DNA of 64,000 nt from Trematomus loennbergii (lineage: Eukaryota > Chordata > Actinopteri > Perciformes > Nototheniidae). The first letter of the stretch is position 1; each line of letters starts with the position of its first letter. Location of the stretch: contig JAAOOA010000359.1 in NCBI GenBank assembly GCA_012861695.1, positions 297,501-361,500 on the forward strand. Direction: 5' to 3'. The notes beneath the pieces were generated by a model, which saw nothing but the letters and a program-made list of their open reading frames with translations, was not told the DNA's origin and made no database searches. The translations under genes and the position numbers were made by a program. Below are positions 45,054 through 56,759 of the stretch, in pieces.

Positions 45054-45555
45054 CACCTCTGATACTAATCAAGTGTCACAGGCACTAAACACAAACATGA
45101 ACCTGAAACTGAGCATCATATGACCTTTAAATATGATTTTGAAAGCAGGACTTTAACTTGTAACAGAGGTTTTTTACGATATATTATGTCACTAAGTCAA
45201 AGATCTGAGTACTGCTTCCACCACTGTTGTTAAGTGTGAGCCAACATTCCTTGCATGGCATAGCGCTCTCTCCCTCTCCTCTTCCTCCTCCTTTTCCTCC
45301 TCCTCTTCCTCCCCCTTTTCCCTTCCTGCATCACCCAAAACAGACGCTGTAACACTCCTCCCTCCCTCAGAGGTTAAAAATACACTTTATCAGCCTCTGG
45401 TGCCGCAAAACAAAACCTGCAATGCCGTCAAGCTCGAGTAAGATGGATCTGTTTCATAAAAAGTTAAGAAATATAGGGAATCGGTTGCCCGTAAGAATTG
45501 AAGTGAATCAAACTTCATGACTTGGTCGTTAGATTTTAAGTTTAACACACAAAGT

Positions 45556-45700
45556 CTATTTAAAGAGGCCCTATTGTTATTATTATTTCCCCTTTCCTGT
45601 AGTGTGTTACTAAGGTTTTAGTGCATGTTAATGGTCTGCATGGAGACATGTCACAGTAGAGGACGAATTACAAATATGAACCAGAACATTTGAATAATGC
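45556..45700. repeat. Dispersed repeat (second copy at 53160-53312)
   Basis: 'agaggccctattgttattat', 'cctttcctgtagtgtgtta', 'tgtcacagtagaggac', 'aaatatgaaccagaac'. Shared block order with 53160-53312. Confidence 0.55.
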
Positions 45701-45701
45701 A

Positions 45702-46197
45702 TTAAAGGGGACCTATCATGCAAAATGCACTTCTGTACGTCTTTTCTACATGAATATGTGTCCCCGGTGTTCCAGGGAACTCACCAAGTGTCAGAAAACA
45801 CAACCCTCTCTATTTTCCTCCATACCCAAATCTCTAAAAAAGGGGTTGCAACGGATCTGATAAAAACTGATCCAGATTTGAACACTGTCCTGACGTCAGG
45901 ACAGTGGCGCTACGGCTATTGGGCCAACTCCACCAATCAGGAGGAGACAACCACGGCCATTGCCGTTCGAAAGCGCTGGAGACGCTGTAGTACATATGCC
46001 AGGCCTGTAGGTGGTGCTGTTCTCACTGAATCAGCCCTTGCTAAAACAGAGCTAACAAATGTCAAATTGAGCGAATGAGGCATGGATAAAATGCATGATC
46101 TGTTTGGTATTTTGAAAAAAAAAAAGTATAAATATGCCTTATATAGGTATGGTCCTACACTATATTATTAACATATAGCATGATAGGTCCACTTTAA
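45702..46197 (+). mobile_element. MITE family A, copy 6
   Basis: Full-length, 496 bp, with ttaaaggggacctatcatgc and tagcatgataggtccacttt(aa) ends. A short inverted repeat 'cctgacgtcagg' lies at about 45889. The 117-aa ORF over it recurs in the 59.2 and 63.3 kb copies but is non-coding element sequence. Confidence 0.9.
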
Positions 46198-46623
46198 ATA
46201 ATTAAGACAAATCTTGGTTTCTAGTTACTTTCACATTATTGTGTGTCTACGACGAGTTACAAGATACAGTGAAATGATAGAAGTGTGGAATAATAGAAGT
46301 AATGCAATATCCAGAAGTACGTTGATATTGAACAGTTTTATTAAATATTAAGTCGAGGCTATGAATGAACTTGTTAAAAGCCTATTTATATATATATCAA
46401 AAGTGATGCAAAAACAATGCAGTTGAGCAGAAATGTAGTCATGATTGTTTTACCAGCAACTACCGTGTCTAGATTGTTGCGTAATTCACAAACCTCACAG
46501 TCACATCTCTGGAAATACTTCCTTAAGAAATCTGAAACCAGTATTTTTGTAGATCACAGAGATTTGAACATGAAGAGAGGCTGCTGTTCTGAATAGATTG
46601 AGTACCTGAGGTCAACGGCTCAC

Positions 46624-46717
46624 CTGTAGATGTGGAGGTCTCTCTGTCTCCGGGGTCACCGTAGAGGTCATGGTGGCCCTCTGGATCCTACGTCCGACAG
46701 ACATGCGTTCATTCCCT
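46624..46717 (-). other. Candidate exon, unassigned
   Basis: On the minus strand, acceptor tgttttacactcag precedes 46717 and donor CTACAG|GTGAGC follows 46624. The frame MSVGRRIQRATMTSTVTPET... is open to the donor. Joined to the candidate exon at 58160, the reading frame stays open. Joined to hyal4 exon 1 it would stop at once (AAT GAT TGA), so it would be leader. I do not recognise the peptide. Confidence 0.25.
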
Positions 46718-46756
46718 CTGAGTGTAAAACACAAGCAGACATCCACACTTATATAC

Positions 46757-46797
46757 AGAGAGGAGGAGGAGGAAGAGGAGGAGGAGGAGGAGGAGGG
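46757..46797. repeat. GAG/GGA trinucleotide repeat
   Basis: About 40 bp of gaggagg units, 40 bp upstream of the candidate exon. Confidence 0.85.
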
Positions 46798-46947
46798 AGC
46801 GCCACAACCACAACACAGCGATTACAGAGCAGAGAGGGAGGAGAGGAGGTTTTAAATCCTCGTGAGTTTGCTGAGCTCCTCCGAGGTTTGATCCTCTCCT
46901 GAAGAAAAGTCTCAACTCATCCTCTTCAATCAGCATTAGACGAGACA

Positions 46948-47071
<124 letters not shown>

Positions 47072-47280
47072 CGACAACAACAACTGTGTGTGCTGCACAA
47101 ATGTGTGTGTAGTATACTATGTTTTTAGACAAGTTTGTAGAGTACTCCTACTTATTCTAGAAGAAGATATTATATATACTAGAAAGTTAGATACGGTGTT
47201 GTTTAGGTTAATTTTTTGAAGTCCATTTTTATTCATTTGAATTATGTTTTAAACTTGTGTAATGACATGCTGCTCTGACC

Positions 47281-47481
47281 ATTACATTACATTACATGTC
47301 ATTTGTTAGACGCTTTTATCCAAAGCGACTTACATACTCAATACTGTGGGCAATCCCCACAGGAGCAGTTTGGGGTGAAGTGTCTCAGGGACACAACGAC
47401 ATGCTGACTGCAGCGGGACTCGAACTTGCTATCCCCTAGATTTGAAGTCCAGCACTCTATCCACTGAGCCACAGCCGCCTC
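47281..47481 (-). mobile_element. tRNA-derived SINE, full length
   Basis: On the minus strand the head has a tRNA-type A box (TGGCTCAGTGG) and B box (GTTCGAGTCCC), the internal RNA polymerase III promoter. The body has 'gtctcagggacac' reversed; the tail 'aagtcgctttggataaaagc gtctaac' ends in ATGTAATGTAATGTAAT. Its tail resembles that of common teleost LINE-mobilised SINEs. Confidence 0.85.
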
Positions 47482-47534
47482 CAAACAAAATCATAATTTA
47501 GGACAGATATAGTATATCTCATCCGTGTCGGAAA

Positions 47535-47930
47535 GTAACAAGTAAATATATCTAGTACTTTACTTAAGTACAATTTTGAGATACTTTACCTGAGTTTTTC
47601 CATTTTATGCTAATTCATTATTGTACTCCAGTACAATTTGGAGGCAAATATTATACTCTTTACTTCTCTAAATGTATGTAACAACATCATATCATTTACT
47701 CTGCGGATTCATATTATTAATAGGAATGGAAATCATAAAAATGTATATAGTACTACTTGGGATCTCTAACTGTAATGAGCATATTACTCCAAAAGTGTCA
47801 ATTCTGCATAATGAGTACGTTCGGTTTTGGTACTTTAGGTATGCCGATCTTTACCGTTTAGTGTAAATGTAAAACTATGAATGCCAGACTGTTACTTAAG
47901 TAAACGATCTGAGTACTTCTTCCTCTACAT
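47535..47930. repeat. Dispersed 'actcaagtac' repeat, diverged copy
   Basis: 'agtactttacttaagtacaa ttttgagatactttacctga gtttt' matches the repeat at 44160. Confidence 0.5.
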
Positions 47931-48529
47931 GCTCATTCTCCTCATCAGTTAAAGTCCACCTCGTCTTCACTTTAATGTGGACAGAGCAGTCAGAGGGGAA
48001 TTACATTTCATTTCGCTCTGCTTTGTGTGCAGAGAAACGTCTCGCTCATGTTCTCATTTGTTAAATGTTTGAAGTCCGAGTCGTAAAAACCGTTGAGAAC
48101 ATTGGAAAGTTTGGGAGGTGTAACATGCACAAAGCCCAAGAAGTGTTTTATAAGTGCAGTCGGCTGTTTCTAAGGTCAAGACGAACATGTCAAACTCAAT
48201 GTATTCGTATTATTTCTTTTGTAGGGAATGAGAACTCGCTGCATTTTGCGCCTTTATTTTTAGCTATAGTAGAGAGGAAGGAAACGTGGGGAATGCAACC
48301 GTTTAGAAATGTGTGATGAGTTTATCCAAATAACGCATATTTAGGAAATGTACGCCAATGTTTGGAGCTGCTCGATGTTTGAGAGTCGACATACAAAAGT
48401 CCACGTCAAAAATGTTTTGTATAATTACTCTCACTGCCAGAAGGATAGAGGGTTCCTCACTACATGTTTAACCATATGGTAATAAATAATAATTCAAATG
48501 TAACTGATCAGAGATACCAATTTGGCGGT

Positions 48530-48720
48530 AGCTAGCTATATAGCTAAAGTTTGATAGCTGGCTTTTAAGATAGTTAGCTGGCGTGAGCTAGTTTGCTAGT
48601 TTGATAGATAGCGATTTTTAGCTTGCTTGTTAATCAGATAGCTAACGTTCACTAGCAAATTTGAATATTGATAAAAAAATGTTAGCTAGCTTGGTGATTA
48701 GATTGCTAATGTGCGCTGGA
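48530..48720. repeat. Diverged GCTAGC/ATAGCTA-rich leader of the 34-bp array
   Basis: Irregular copies of 'gatagctaac', 'tagttagctagc' and 'gatagatagc' grade into the regular array that follows. Confidence 0.7.
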
Positions 48721-49092
48721 TAGTTTGATTGATAGATAGCTAACGTTTGCTAGATAGCTTGTTGGATAGATAGCTAATGTTTGCTAGATAGCTTGTTGGA
48801 TAGATAGCTAACGTTTGCTAGATAGCTTGTTGGATAGATAGCTAACGTTTGCTAGATAGCTTGTTGGATAGATAGCTAACGTTTGCTAGATAGCTTGTTG
48901 GATAGATAGCTAACGTTTGCTAGATAGCTTGTTGGATAGATAGCTAACGTTTGCTAGATAGCTTGTTGGATAGATAGCTAACGTTTGCTAGATAGCTTGT
49001 TGGATAGATAGCTAACGTTTGCTAGATAGCTTGTTGGATAGATAGCTAACGTTTGCTAGATAGCTTGTTGGATAGATAGCTAACGTTTCACA
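48718..49092. repeat. 34-bp minisatellite, about 11 copies
   Basis: The unit is gatagctaacgtttgctaga + tagcttgttggata. Most units are identical, which suggests a young array. The unit contains short inverted words (tagcta, gctaga/tagc) able to form small hairpins. Confidence 0.93.
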
Positions 49093-49099
49093 GCTAGCC

Positions 49100-50380
49100 A
49101 GTTAAGTAGTACACTGACTGGTTTAGTGAAATCGCTCTGTAGGTTAACTTGTATTTATAAATGTTAACACTGTGGGACTTTCTCTACCCTTCTGGTAATG
49201 ATAAACTGTAGATATTTGCTTTAGTGTGGAGTCTGTCCAGTATTTTCTCAAGTTCTTTTTACAGTGATGCTAATGCTAAGCCAGAATAACTTACATATGT
49301 CTTTGTTCCAGAAGTGGGGGAATGAAAGGTGAATAAATCACTAAATACAATACTCTGCAGTTAATATGTCCGAAGAAGCATCGTCCATTGAAGCAGTGAT
49401 ACGTGGAGTGTCGATTCTGCATTTCTTGTGCATTTCGCACCCCTAGCTGCCCTTTTGTAGCCATGCTTTCTCTCTCATTTTGCTGAACATTGCAAACAGG
49501 AAATCTCTTGCATTACATTCCTGTCTGCTGCTTTCAAAACCAGTTCAATAAGCAAAGCCACAGAAACCCCTGAGAAAGGAAAGTGAACAGAAAGCGGTCA
49601 TCAGGGTCTCACACTATCAAATGTCTACAAGCATTTTTCTACCAAAATAAACACGTAGCAGTTTAACGAGCATCTTCGTGTATTTGGTAATTTGTAGGCT
49701 ATTCTCTCGGTGTCACTGCGCCGATTAAATGACTTTACATTTGGACCCAGTACTTTATCCCAGCTCTCATTCCTGTGGTTAACCTCACATATTTACAACC
49801 AGGAGACAAAAGTGGCAGTGAACTGTATCCCTCTGTGAAATATACACATAGATTTTCCCTTTTTCAACTGTTTATACTGGGTAAATACTGCATGGCATCC
49901 GACGTCAGTGATTTCCATCTGTGGGAAGAATTACAACACCGTTTTTTTACTTATAATTAAGATATTAACAGCTTCAGATCATCTGTGTTTATTCATTATA
50001 CATCAGAGAGTGGGTTTCAACGCAAAGAAGCTTCAAGTGGCGAGGAAGATAGAATAAGTTTTATCATGTAATGGCTTTTACAAACTCTTTTCTTTTAGTT
50101 GTATTTCTGTAAAAGTGTAATGTAAATAACGTGACCAGACTGCACTCGTTAGGTTGTCTAATAAGGCTTTCAACGGGTCAAAAACAGGCTGCTAGTCTGC
50201 AGTAGATACAGATGAGACAGCAGATGCTTTTCTAACAATCTTGGAGGCTAACGAATGAGCGAAAACAAGAAACAATGTGGCATTGTGATGGACACATAAT
50301 GAGACAATTGGCCCGTGGGAACAGACATGCAAAATGCAGACCACTTATAGGCGCAAGCATGCTTGGGGAGTAACAGATAA
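49100..50380. other. No gene seen
   Basis: Intergenic DNA with short ORFs only. Confidence 0.4.
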
Positions 50381-50475
50381 CATGTTACGGGATGATGTAA
50401 TCAGGATACAAAACACATAACTGTATTCCCTTACAGTTGAATAAACTAGCAGGATAACAATGTTACAAAAAAACT
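50380..50475. repeat. Dispersed repeat copy (pair with 695-830)
   Basis: 'gatgatgtaatcaggataca', 'gtattcccttacag', 'actagcaggataacaatgtt acaaaaaa' match the block order at 705-820. Confidence 0.55.
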
Positions 50476-50514
50476 AAAAAGAGAGAATTGGCTTTATGGT
50501 TTTGACTCCGTTCT

Positions 50515-50700
50515 GATTGCCCTGTTGTGATTGGTCACCCGCTCAGAGATGTCCCGCCCCTAAGCCTATCACGTACAATGTGTTGGAGCGCTAGCCAATA
50601 GAAGTGTGAGTGTTATATAGTGATGTCACAGTGTTCCAGAAGTAAACAAAGGAGTCCAATGGAGGCGTTTCAGGCAGGGTTCGACTGTGTGCTCATTTTG
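50515..50700. repeat. Dispersed element body (pair with 1803-2110)
   Basis: 'gatgtcccgcccctaagcct', 'tatcacgtacaatgtgttgg', 'gcgctagccaatag', 'aggagtccaatggagg' in the same order as at 1960-2075. Both members of this pair lie next to, or near, members of the 695-830 pair. Confidence 0.65.
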
Positions 50701-50979
50701 AGTCTGTTTTGTCTCTTTGAGGGACATTTCATTCTTCCAGCAAGAGGGAAATTGACAACGTTATAACTTTTGGTTGTGTCGTTTCCTCTAATTACATGCA
50801 TGCATTTCCACAGTGCTATACCCCAACAGTATGAGGACAAATTGTGACTTTCTTTATTTGGAAAATGATCTTTGAAATGTACAAACTGGGTCAAAATCTT
50901 GTTTTTCTTTCACTGAGGACTACTGTACCATACCTGTTGCATATGGAGCATCAAAAGGGGCGGAACCTTGTCTCTCTGC

Positions 50980-50981
<2 letters not shown>

Positions 50982-51045
<64 letters not shown>

Positions 51046-51142
51046 TGGTGCGGGCGGGCGGGGGGCGGGCGTGTGTGTGTTGTGTGTGTGCGTGGCGTGT
51101 GCGTGCGTGCGTGTGTGTGCGTGCGTGGCGTGCGTGGTGTGT
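50982..51142. repeat. GT microsatellite grading into GC-rich GTGCG repeats
   Basis: A perfect GT tract is followed by gggcgggcggggggcgggcg and gcgtgcgtg units. The G-rich part fits a G-quadruplex pattern. Confidence 0.9.
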
Positions 51143-51256
51143 GTGAGCAGCCTCAGATGTGTTTTCCTCTCACCCCTCAGATCTTCTCTCTGAACGTATC
51201 AGCTGCAATTTTCTCTAATTTGCTCGCTGCACACTTACAATTTATTCTTCTAAAAA

Positions 51257-51315
<59 letters not shown>
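51257..51315. repeat. CA microsatellite
   Basis: About 56 bp of CA with one change. Confidence 0.95.
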
Positions 51316-51317
<2 letters not shown>

Positions 51318-51319
51318 GG

Positions 51320-52345
51320 ATGTTTCATAGTCAGGGTTGAGTGAAATGTGAGGAGCAGTGTTGTGAAGTCATCTGTGTTTCATGAGGCAGCTTTAGTTCA
51401 GATACGCTTTACAAGAATGCTGTCGCCTTTGAACAGAGCTGTGTTTGGAGTTTGGGGAAAATGCACATTTCCAATCAAAGGAAAATTAGCCTAAAGCCAC
51501 TTTCCCTGTTTTCCACCAAGAGAGCCACAAAGACATCAGCAACTACAAAACGTTCCTCAGCCGGTACATTAGACTGATGATGAGGAAGTTAAACGTTGGT
51601 TTGACAAGAATGAGACAACACATGGAGCTTTTGTTCTGATAGGATGCACGGATGGATGTTATAATGTGACTTGTGTCAAATCAATGACATCTGTAACAAA
51701 TGATCAAACACAAGGGTTACACTTTCTTAACTATTGCATCAAAGGATTTAGAAATGGGGTTTTAAACCATGTAGACATTTGTTTAATGATTCATTTATTA
51801 TATAAAGGCAACATCAGAGCCTACTGTGCGTATCCAGCCTGTGTTAGAGAAGGTTTTGAACAGTGTTTTGTAAAAAGCAGAGTTTACTCCAGTACTTATT
51901 CTTTTCCATACTTGAGTTTTTCCAATGTATGCCACATGTACTTCAATAGTCCATTAATTTTTTGAGGCAGATGCCGTTTTAATTGCCTCACATTTACTTA
52001 GTTACCCTTTCACTGTGGCCGTCAGGCTCCAACTTGTTACGACGGCCCAAAACATTTCCATCATGAGAAACGCGCTGCAGTTTGAAAAACAATGCAAATT
52101 TAAAAACACAAATGTGCCAACACACCTCCAAATGAAGCAAATCTTCACCATCTTGAGCAAAGTGTGTTATAGCAGAAACAAAGTCATTTACAAGCTGCAG
52201 CAAATTAATGCTACAAGAATACTAATTTAATTATATAACATTATTCTGATAACAACGTCTACTCTTGTACTTACAGTAGTACAAGTACAAAGACTATCTC
52301 TACACTGAAGCATGACTACTTTTACTTAAGTCATAGATCTGATCA
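51320..52345. other. No gene seen
   Basis: Intergenic DNA. 51870-51990 and 52255-52345 carry diverged 'actcaagtac' repeat pieces. Confidence 0.4.
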
Positions 52346-52348
52346 CTT

Positions 52349-52349
52349 T

Positions 52350-52444
<95 letters not shown>

Positions 52445-52460
52445 ACAACACACACACAGA
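52349..52460. repeat. CA microsatellite with conserved flank
   Basis: About 110 bp of CA. The right flank 'ataccaatgttcaaataaat gcagactcacaggaaaaccca' is nearly identical to that after the CA tract at 13523. Confidence 0.92.
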
Positions 52461-52537
52461 TACCAATGTTCAAATAAATGCAGACTCACAGGAAAACCCA
52501 CCTACAGAGTGTGTGTGTGGGAAACCACATTCCCACA

Positions 52538-52580
52538 GTGGGTGGTGGTGGTGGTGGTGGTGATGGTGGTGGTGATGGGG
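52538..52580. repeat. GGT trinucleotide repeat
   Basis: ggtggtggtgg with gat interruptions. It produces a Pro-rich ORF on the minus strand that is not supported as a gene. Confidence 0.88.
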
Positions 52581-52599
52581 GTGTTTTTGGATTCCTCTG

Positions 52600-54160
52600 G
52601 CCTGGCGTGTGATCCTGAAGGCGGAGTGGTTTTCCACCTCTGAGGATAAAAGCTCCTCTCCAGCATGTGGACTGTGTTATGGAAATGTCTGGCTCTAATG
52701 GCTGTAATGAGGCATCGAGTTGCTCGGGGAGGAAGCGATGGTTCAGAGTCGCTCTGCGTTCGATACGTGATGCATAATGTGGAGGTTTCAGGGGAAGATG
52801 GCCTGATCTGTATCTGTGTAATGTGCTCCTGCAGGAGGGAGGTCGACAGAAATGTAATTTGTTCCTAAAAGGACGGAAAACTAAAACGTAGTTAGTGTGG
52901 TCGCTGCAGATGGAGGTCATCGTCCTTCCATCGTATCTACTGTGGGATCGCTGGTTCTCTTTCCATCCTGCCATCTTTATTTTGGTCCAGTTTAGTTGAA
53001 CTAAGTTAGTTTAGCTTCGTTCAGTTCAGAGAGTGTTCAAGAGTCCTTACCTTAGACACTGAACCCAAACTGCTTGAAACCTTGAATGCAACATCAGTGA
53101 GTGAATGTTCAATAATGTAATGTTGACATGTGTTGTGAAGCACAATGGGTGGTTTGTAGACGCAATGAAAAATCACTCTATTTACCATTTTAGGTTTTTT
53201 TCCCTTTCATGTAGTGTGTCCTAGGTTTTTCATTAAAGCACGGAGAACTGTCACAGTAGAGGAACCAAATAGAAATGTGAACCTGAAAATGAGCAGAATA
53301 TGTCCTCTTTAAACTGTTTGTCAGTACTGAGTTCAGGACTGAGAAGCAGCAGATACGTTTCAGAGCTGTTCCTCCACTCCCTCACTGTGAAACTCCACTT
53401 TAGATCAAAGTGATACAGAGTACCAAAGCTCACAGTGAAGCAGAATCATCATTTCCTGTTTAAACCAACATCCTTTACCGCTCTGATCCTCTTCATCAGA
53501 CCATCACACAGAAGGAAATGGACATAATCTCTCTCTCTTTGACCGTTGGCCTTCAGTAACTGGAGCTTTGTCTGCAGATAAGTTCACAACGCTCACCTCT
53601 CACTCAGTCCTGTGGTTTCTCTCAGACTGTGTGTTTTATCCAAAGGGTTGCCAGTTTTCCCCTGCGCTCGTGTTATTGTTTCTGATGCCATCTTCGCCCA
53701 CCGACCTAACTCTGCATTTTACGACCCTCCAGGAGCTTCGGAGCGTTGTTGTGTTGATGTAGGATCGGGATCTGAGGGGTCCACTGGACGCAAAATCAAC
53801 AGTCTGACGCCAGGCCTCTGGACGGCGGCCATGTTGGTGCTTTCACTGGAAGAGACGCAACTCTCTTCTTAGAAAACTGTGAAAGACCTGCAAGAGATTT
53901 AGGCTTTTGTTGAGAAAACAATGAGGTGTTTCGTAAACTCTGTTAGAAAATCAGTCAGACATTTGAACTTTTTCTCCCACATCTCTCAAATTTAGTCTTA
54001 TTTGAATGGATTTCATTACAAAAACATCTTCGTTACTCTTATTATGTCAACAGAATGAAAGCCTTTATATTTGTTGACCCTTTGACTTTTTCTCTCAACA
54101 CCACCAGCAGGCAAATTACCCCTGACCACCACTTTGGTTCATAACACGATATTTAGTTAA
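52600..54160. other. No gene supported
   Basis: Contains the dispersed repeat at 53160-53312. The overlapping forward ORFs at 53568-53872 have no recognised motif and no splice context. Confidence 0.4.
53160..53312. repeat. Dispersed repeat (pair with 45556)
   Basis: 'ccctttcatgtagtgtgtcc', 'ctgtcacagtagaggaacca', 'aaatgtgaacctgaaaatga gcagaatatgtcctcttt'. Confidence 0.55.
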
Positions 54161-54162
54161 TA

Positions 54163-54539
54163 TTAAAGGTGGGTATGTAACTTATTTCAGAGACACTTTT
54201 TGTTATATTCCATGGAATGCTCTTAACATCCCGATAGCAATGAATACATTAAATGCTTTGACAAAAAGTCCATAAAAAAATGTCATCTGTGGAAGCTGTA
54301 ATACTGTAAAAAGCACGACCAATCATCTGAGCCGGCCCGGCTAAATAACTGGATGGCCTACCTGCCTGTCAGCCTTCCATCTGTGCACAAACTTATCTCG
54401 TGCCCTCATTGGTCATGTGCGCGTTCGTGTGTGTTGGAGGAGGGGCTCTGTAAGGAAGTGGCAGATTTTTTTCGGCTGCGTATTTCAAATTCTAGCGCAC
54501 TCGAGCTGGTTTCTTCAAAATTACATACCCCACCTTTAA
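54163..54539 (-). mobile_element. MITE family B, copy 2 (inverted)
   Basis: TTAA-bounded ends ttaaaggtgggtatgtaact and acataccccacctttaa. The interior ('caatcatctgagccggcccg', 'aactggatggcctacctgcc') is the reverse complement of copy 1. Confidence 0.88.
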
Positions 54540-54589
54540 GCTGTCTTTTACTTCATATTAAGCTGTCTTTGGCTCTTTTCTGCTATAAC

Positions 54590-54655
54590 AAATATAAATG
54601 TCCCCTCTGTGGGACGAATAAAGGTATTCTGATTCTCATTCTAAATTTAGCTGGC
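54590..54655 (+). repeat. LINE-tail motif
   Basis: 'tgtcccctctgtgggacgaa taaaggtattctgattctca ttct' is a typical fish non-LTR 3' tail. Confidence 0.5.
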
Positions 54656-54659
54656 AACT

Positions 54660-56400
54660 CATGCAGCAAATCATCACAAATTATCTTTTTTCTGCTTTTT
54701 AATTTCGATTTACTGACACTCAATCAGCATTTTTAGCCCGTCACACAGTCCACCACTTAAGTCTAGAAATATCTCAACATTGAAGTCATAGCCATGAAAC
54801 TCCAAACACACGGTGGTTCCCAGAGGATTAATCCTACCAAGTTCGACCCCCGCCACCATGACATCGATATTTGTGATTTTGAGTGAAAGTTACAAGCATT
54901 GCTCTTTTTTCTAAATATGATCACCAAAGTTTGAACACAGCCTAGAAAACTCTTCTGGTTACACAAAGACAAAGTCAAGTTAGCTCCTGTGAATAAGTTA
55001 ATCCCATTTGTATCCAGAATGATGTCATCTTTTTTTATGAATTCACGTTTTTCAGTTAAAAACAACAATCAAACCTTTGCACAAAGAAGAACATCGTGCT
55101 GAGACTGACGGACTCAAATACAACAAAGTCTCCACTTGTACAAAAAGATTATACTCGATCATGTTTCTGAATACTTGGTCCTGTTTCTAACAAGTGTTTG
55201 ATTGTAAGAATCATAATATTGGATAAAGATCTGTTCCTGAAAGTCTCTTTGATTTGCCATTAGTATTCAAAATGTTCATTATGCTGTCTAAAAGGGACCC
55301 AGCAGTGATTTAATGTCACTACTATAAAGTTGGTTTGATTCAAGTGGTATTTTAAACACTAAATCAAAATCCATCTGTTGAGGAACATCATGATCTCAGC
55401 GGGAAATTAGCATGAACCGCTGACTCATTGAAATGTTTATCTCTGAAACCACATGAGTGTAACTGTAAACGTTGTTGGTTCCTCAGATCATCTCCTCTCT
55501 ACTTTCATTTGTGAAATCCAGGAGGAAATGATGTGTTTTCCAAAAGCTAAGTGATCAAGTGGAAGTGGAGCTAAAGTCGTTTTTTTTCCATATGAAGTGA
55601 CACTGGATCTGGATCGTCAGCCGTCAGTGTTTGGACGTCGTTAATTGTTTGTGTACAGAAGTGGTAAATGTTTACCTGCTTCCTCTGCCGGCCTGTAATC
55701 AGCAGATTGAACTGATGGAGCAACGGAGAGACGAACAGCTGATAAACCATCAGAGCTGCTGACATTTAAAGGTCTAACGTGTGATATTCTTGCTGTAAAA
55801 TGTCTAAAAACAACTTATCCTTTGTTATATCGCGTGTTGAGTTGTATACATGACATTAAACCAAATGTTTCCAACCATTTTCAAACATGTAATCCATCAT
55901 TTAATCAGGGTTTCTTTTGGTCTTATGTAATGGCGGCGTATCCCACTTTTAGCATGTGTAAGCATTGTCTGCCAGAAGCTGTCATAAATAGATTTTTTTA
56001 TCCAGTTTTAAGAAAGATTTTTACAATAAACGTTTTAAATGTTGGTTGTTTTTTATATATCATTTAACAGGATGAAGGATTTTAGTGTATATCTTGAGTT
56101 ATCGGAGAAACAAGCTGAGCAAATGCTAGCGACTGCTTTGAAAAAACACAAAATTCTAACCTGAAACTTCTGAATTATGTGTTTTTACAAGATTAATTAA
56201 CAATTCTGTTTGTTTTGAAGAGGAGAAAACCTAACTGGATAATTCGGCTCTGGATAAAAACAACCTGAACTACGAACACTGAAGGAATACCAACTAAAGC
56301 TAATGGCAATGGTGGTAAAGAAAATATACAATGATCCGATGCTACTTCACAACCCCACAAACGCCAATTTTTGTTCTTGTTTTGATTGAGAGACCCCATC
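54660..56400. other. No gene seen
   Basis: AT-rich intergenic DNA with short ORFs only. Confidence 0.4.
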
Positions 56401-56533
56401 ATATCTTCCCTCTAAATGGGTGGGATTTATTATCGCGGACTTTATGACAAGTCCCGCCCGCTGTGGAGTTTATGCATGTGTTATAACAACGGGTCAAGCA
56501 AGACGGAAGTACCTAATTAGCATAAGTTCGTTC

Positions 56534-56717
56534 ATGATGGCTCATGTCAGTGATAGTGATGACATCGTTGCGAAATTATTAACTGAGTCATTTTCAAGAT
56601 TGAGTTTCAATGATAAACTGGAGTGGCAAAGGATCAGCTGCATGACCCCGCCATCAAGTGCTTCATCCAAAAGGACAGGAGGATGGACTTTGTGTTTAAA
56701 TGATATGATCATCAAAG
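56534..56717 (+). other. Candidate transposase-like first exon (fragment)
   Basis: ATGATGGCTCATGTC opens MMAHVSDSDDIVAKLLTESF followed by SRLSFNDKLEWQRI. The exon runs open to a donor CAAAG|GTAGGC at 56717; read-through gives IIKGRPKSF. The pattern 'SFSxLSFxxKL...GRP' recalls the N-terminus of hAT/ZMYM-type transposase-derived fish proteins, but the link is from memory and weak. No downstream exon (zinc finger or dimerisation domain) was found before 57.8 kb. Confidence 0.25.
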
Positions 56718-56759
56718 GTAGGCCTAAGTCATTTTCAATGTGGGCCGCCGTGCAGACGT

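Noticed and set aside
44609..45088. 159-aa forward and 132-aa reverse ORFs with an 11-residue repeat
   Set aside because: Both arise from the 33-bp minisatellite, whose length is a multiple of three. The array extends a known dispersed repeat.
47400..47481. Functional tRNA gene
   Set aside because: A and B boxes are present, but the segment is the head of a SINE with body and tail, and a second copy occurs at 61.7 kb; no cloverleaf was supported.
52486..52974. 162-aa Pro-rich minus ORF
   Set aside because: The Pro run comes from the GGT repeat; the remainder shows no family motif.
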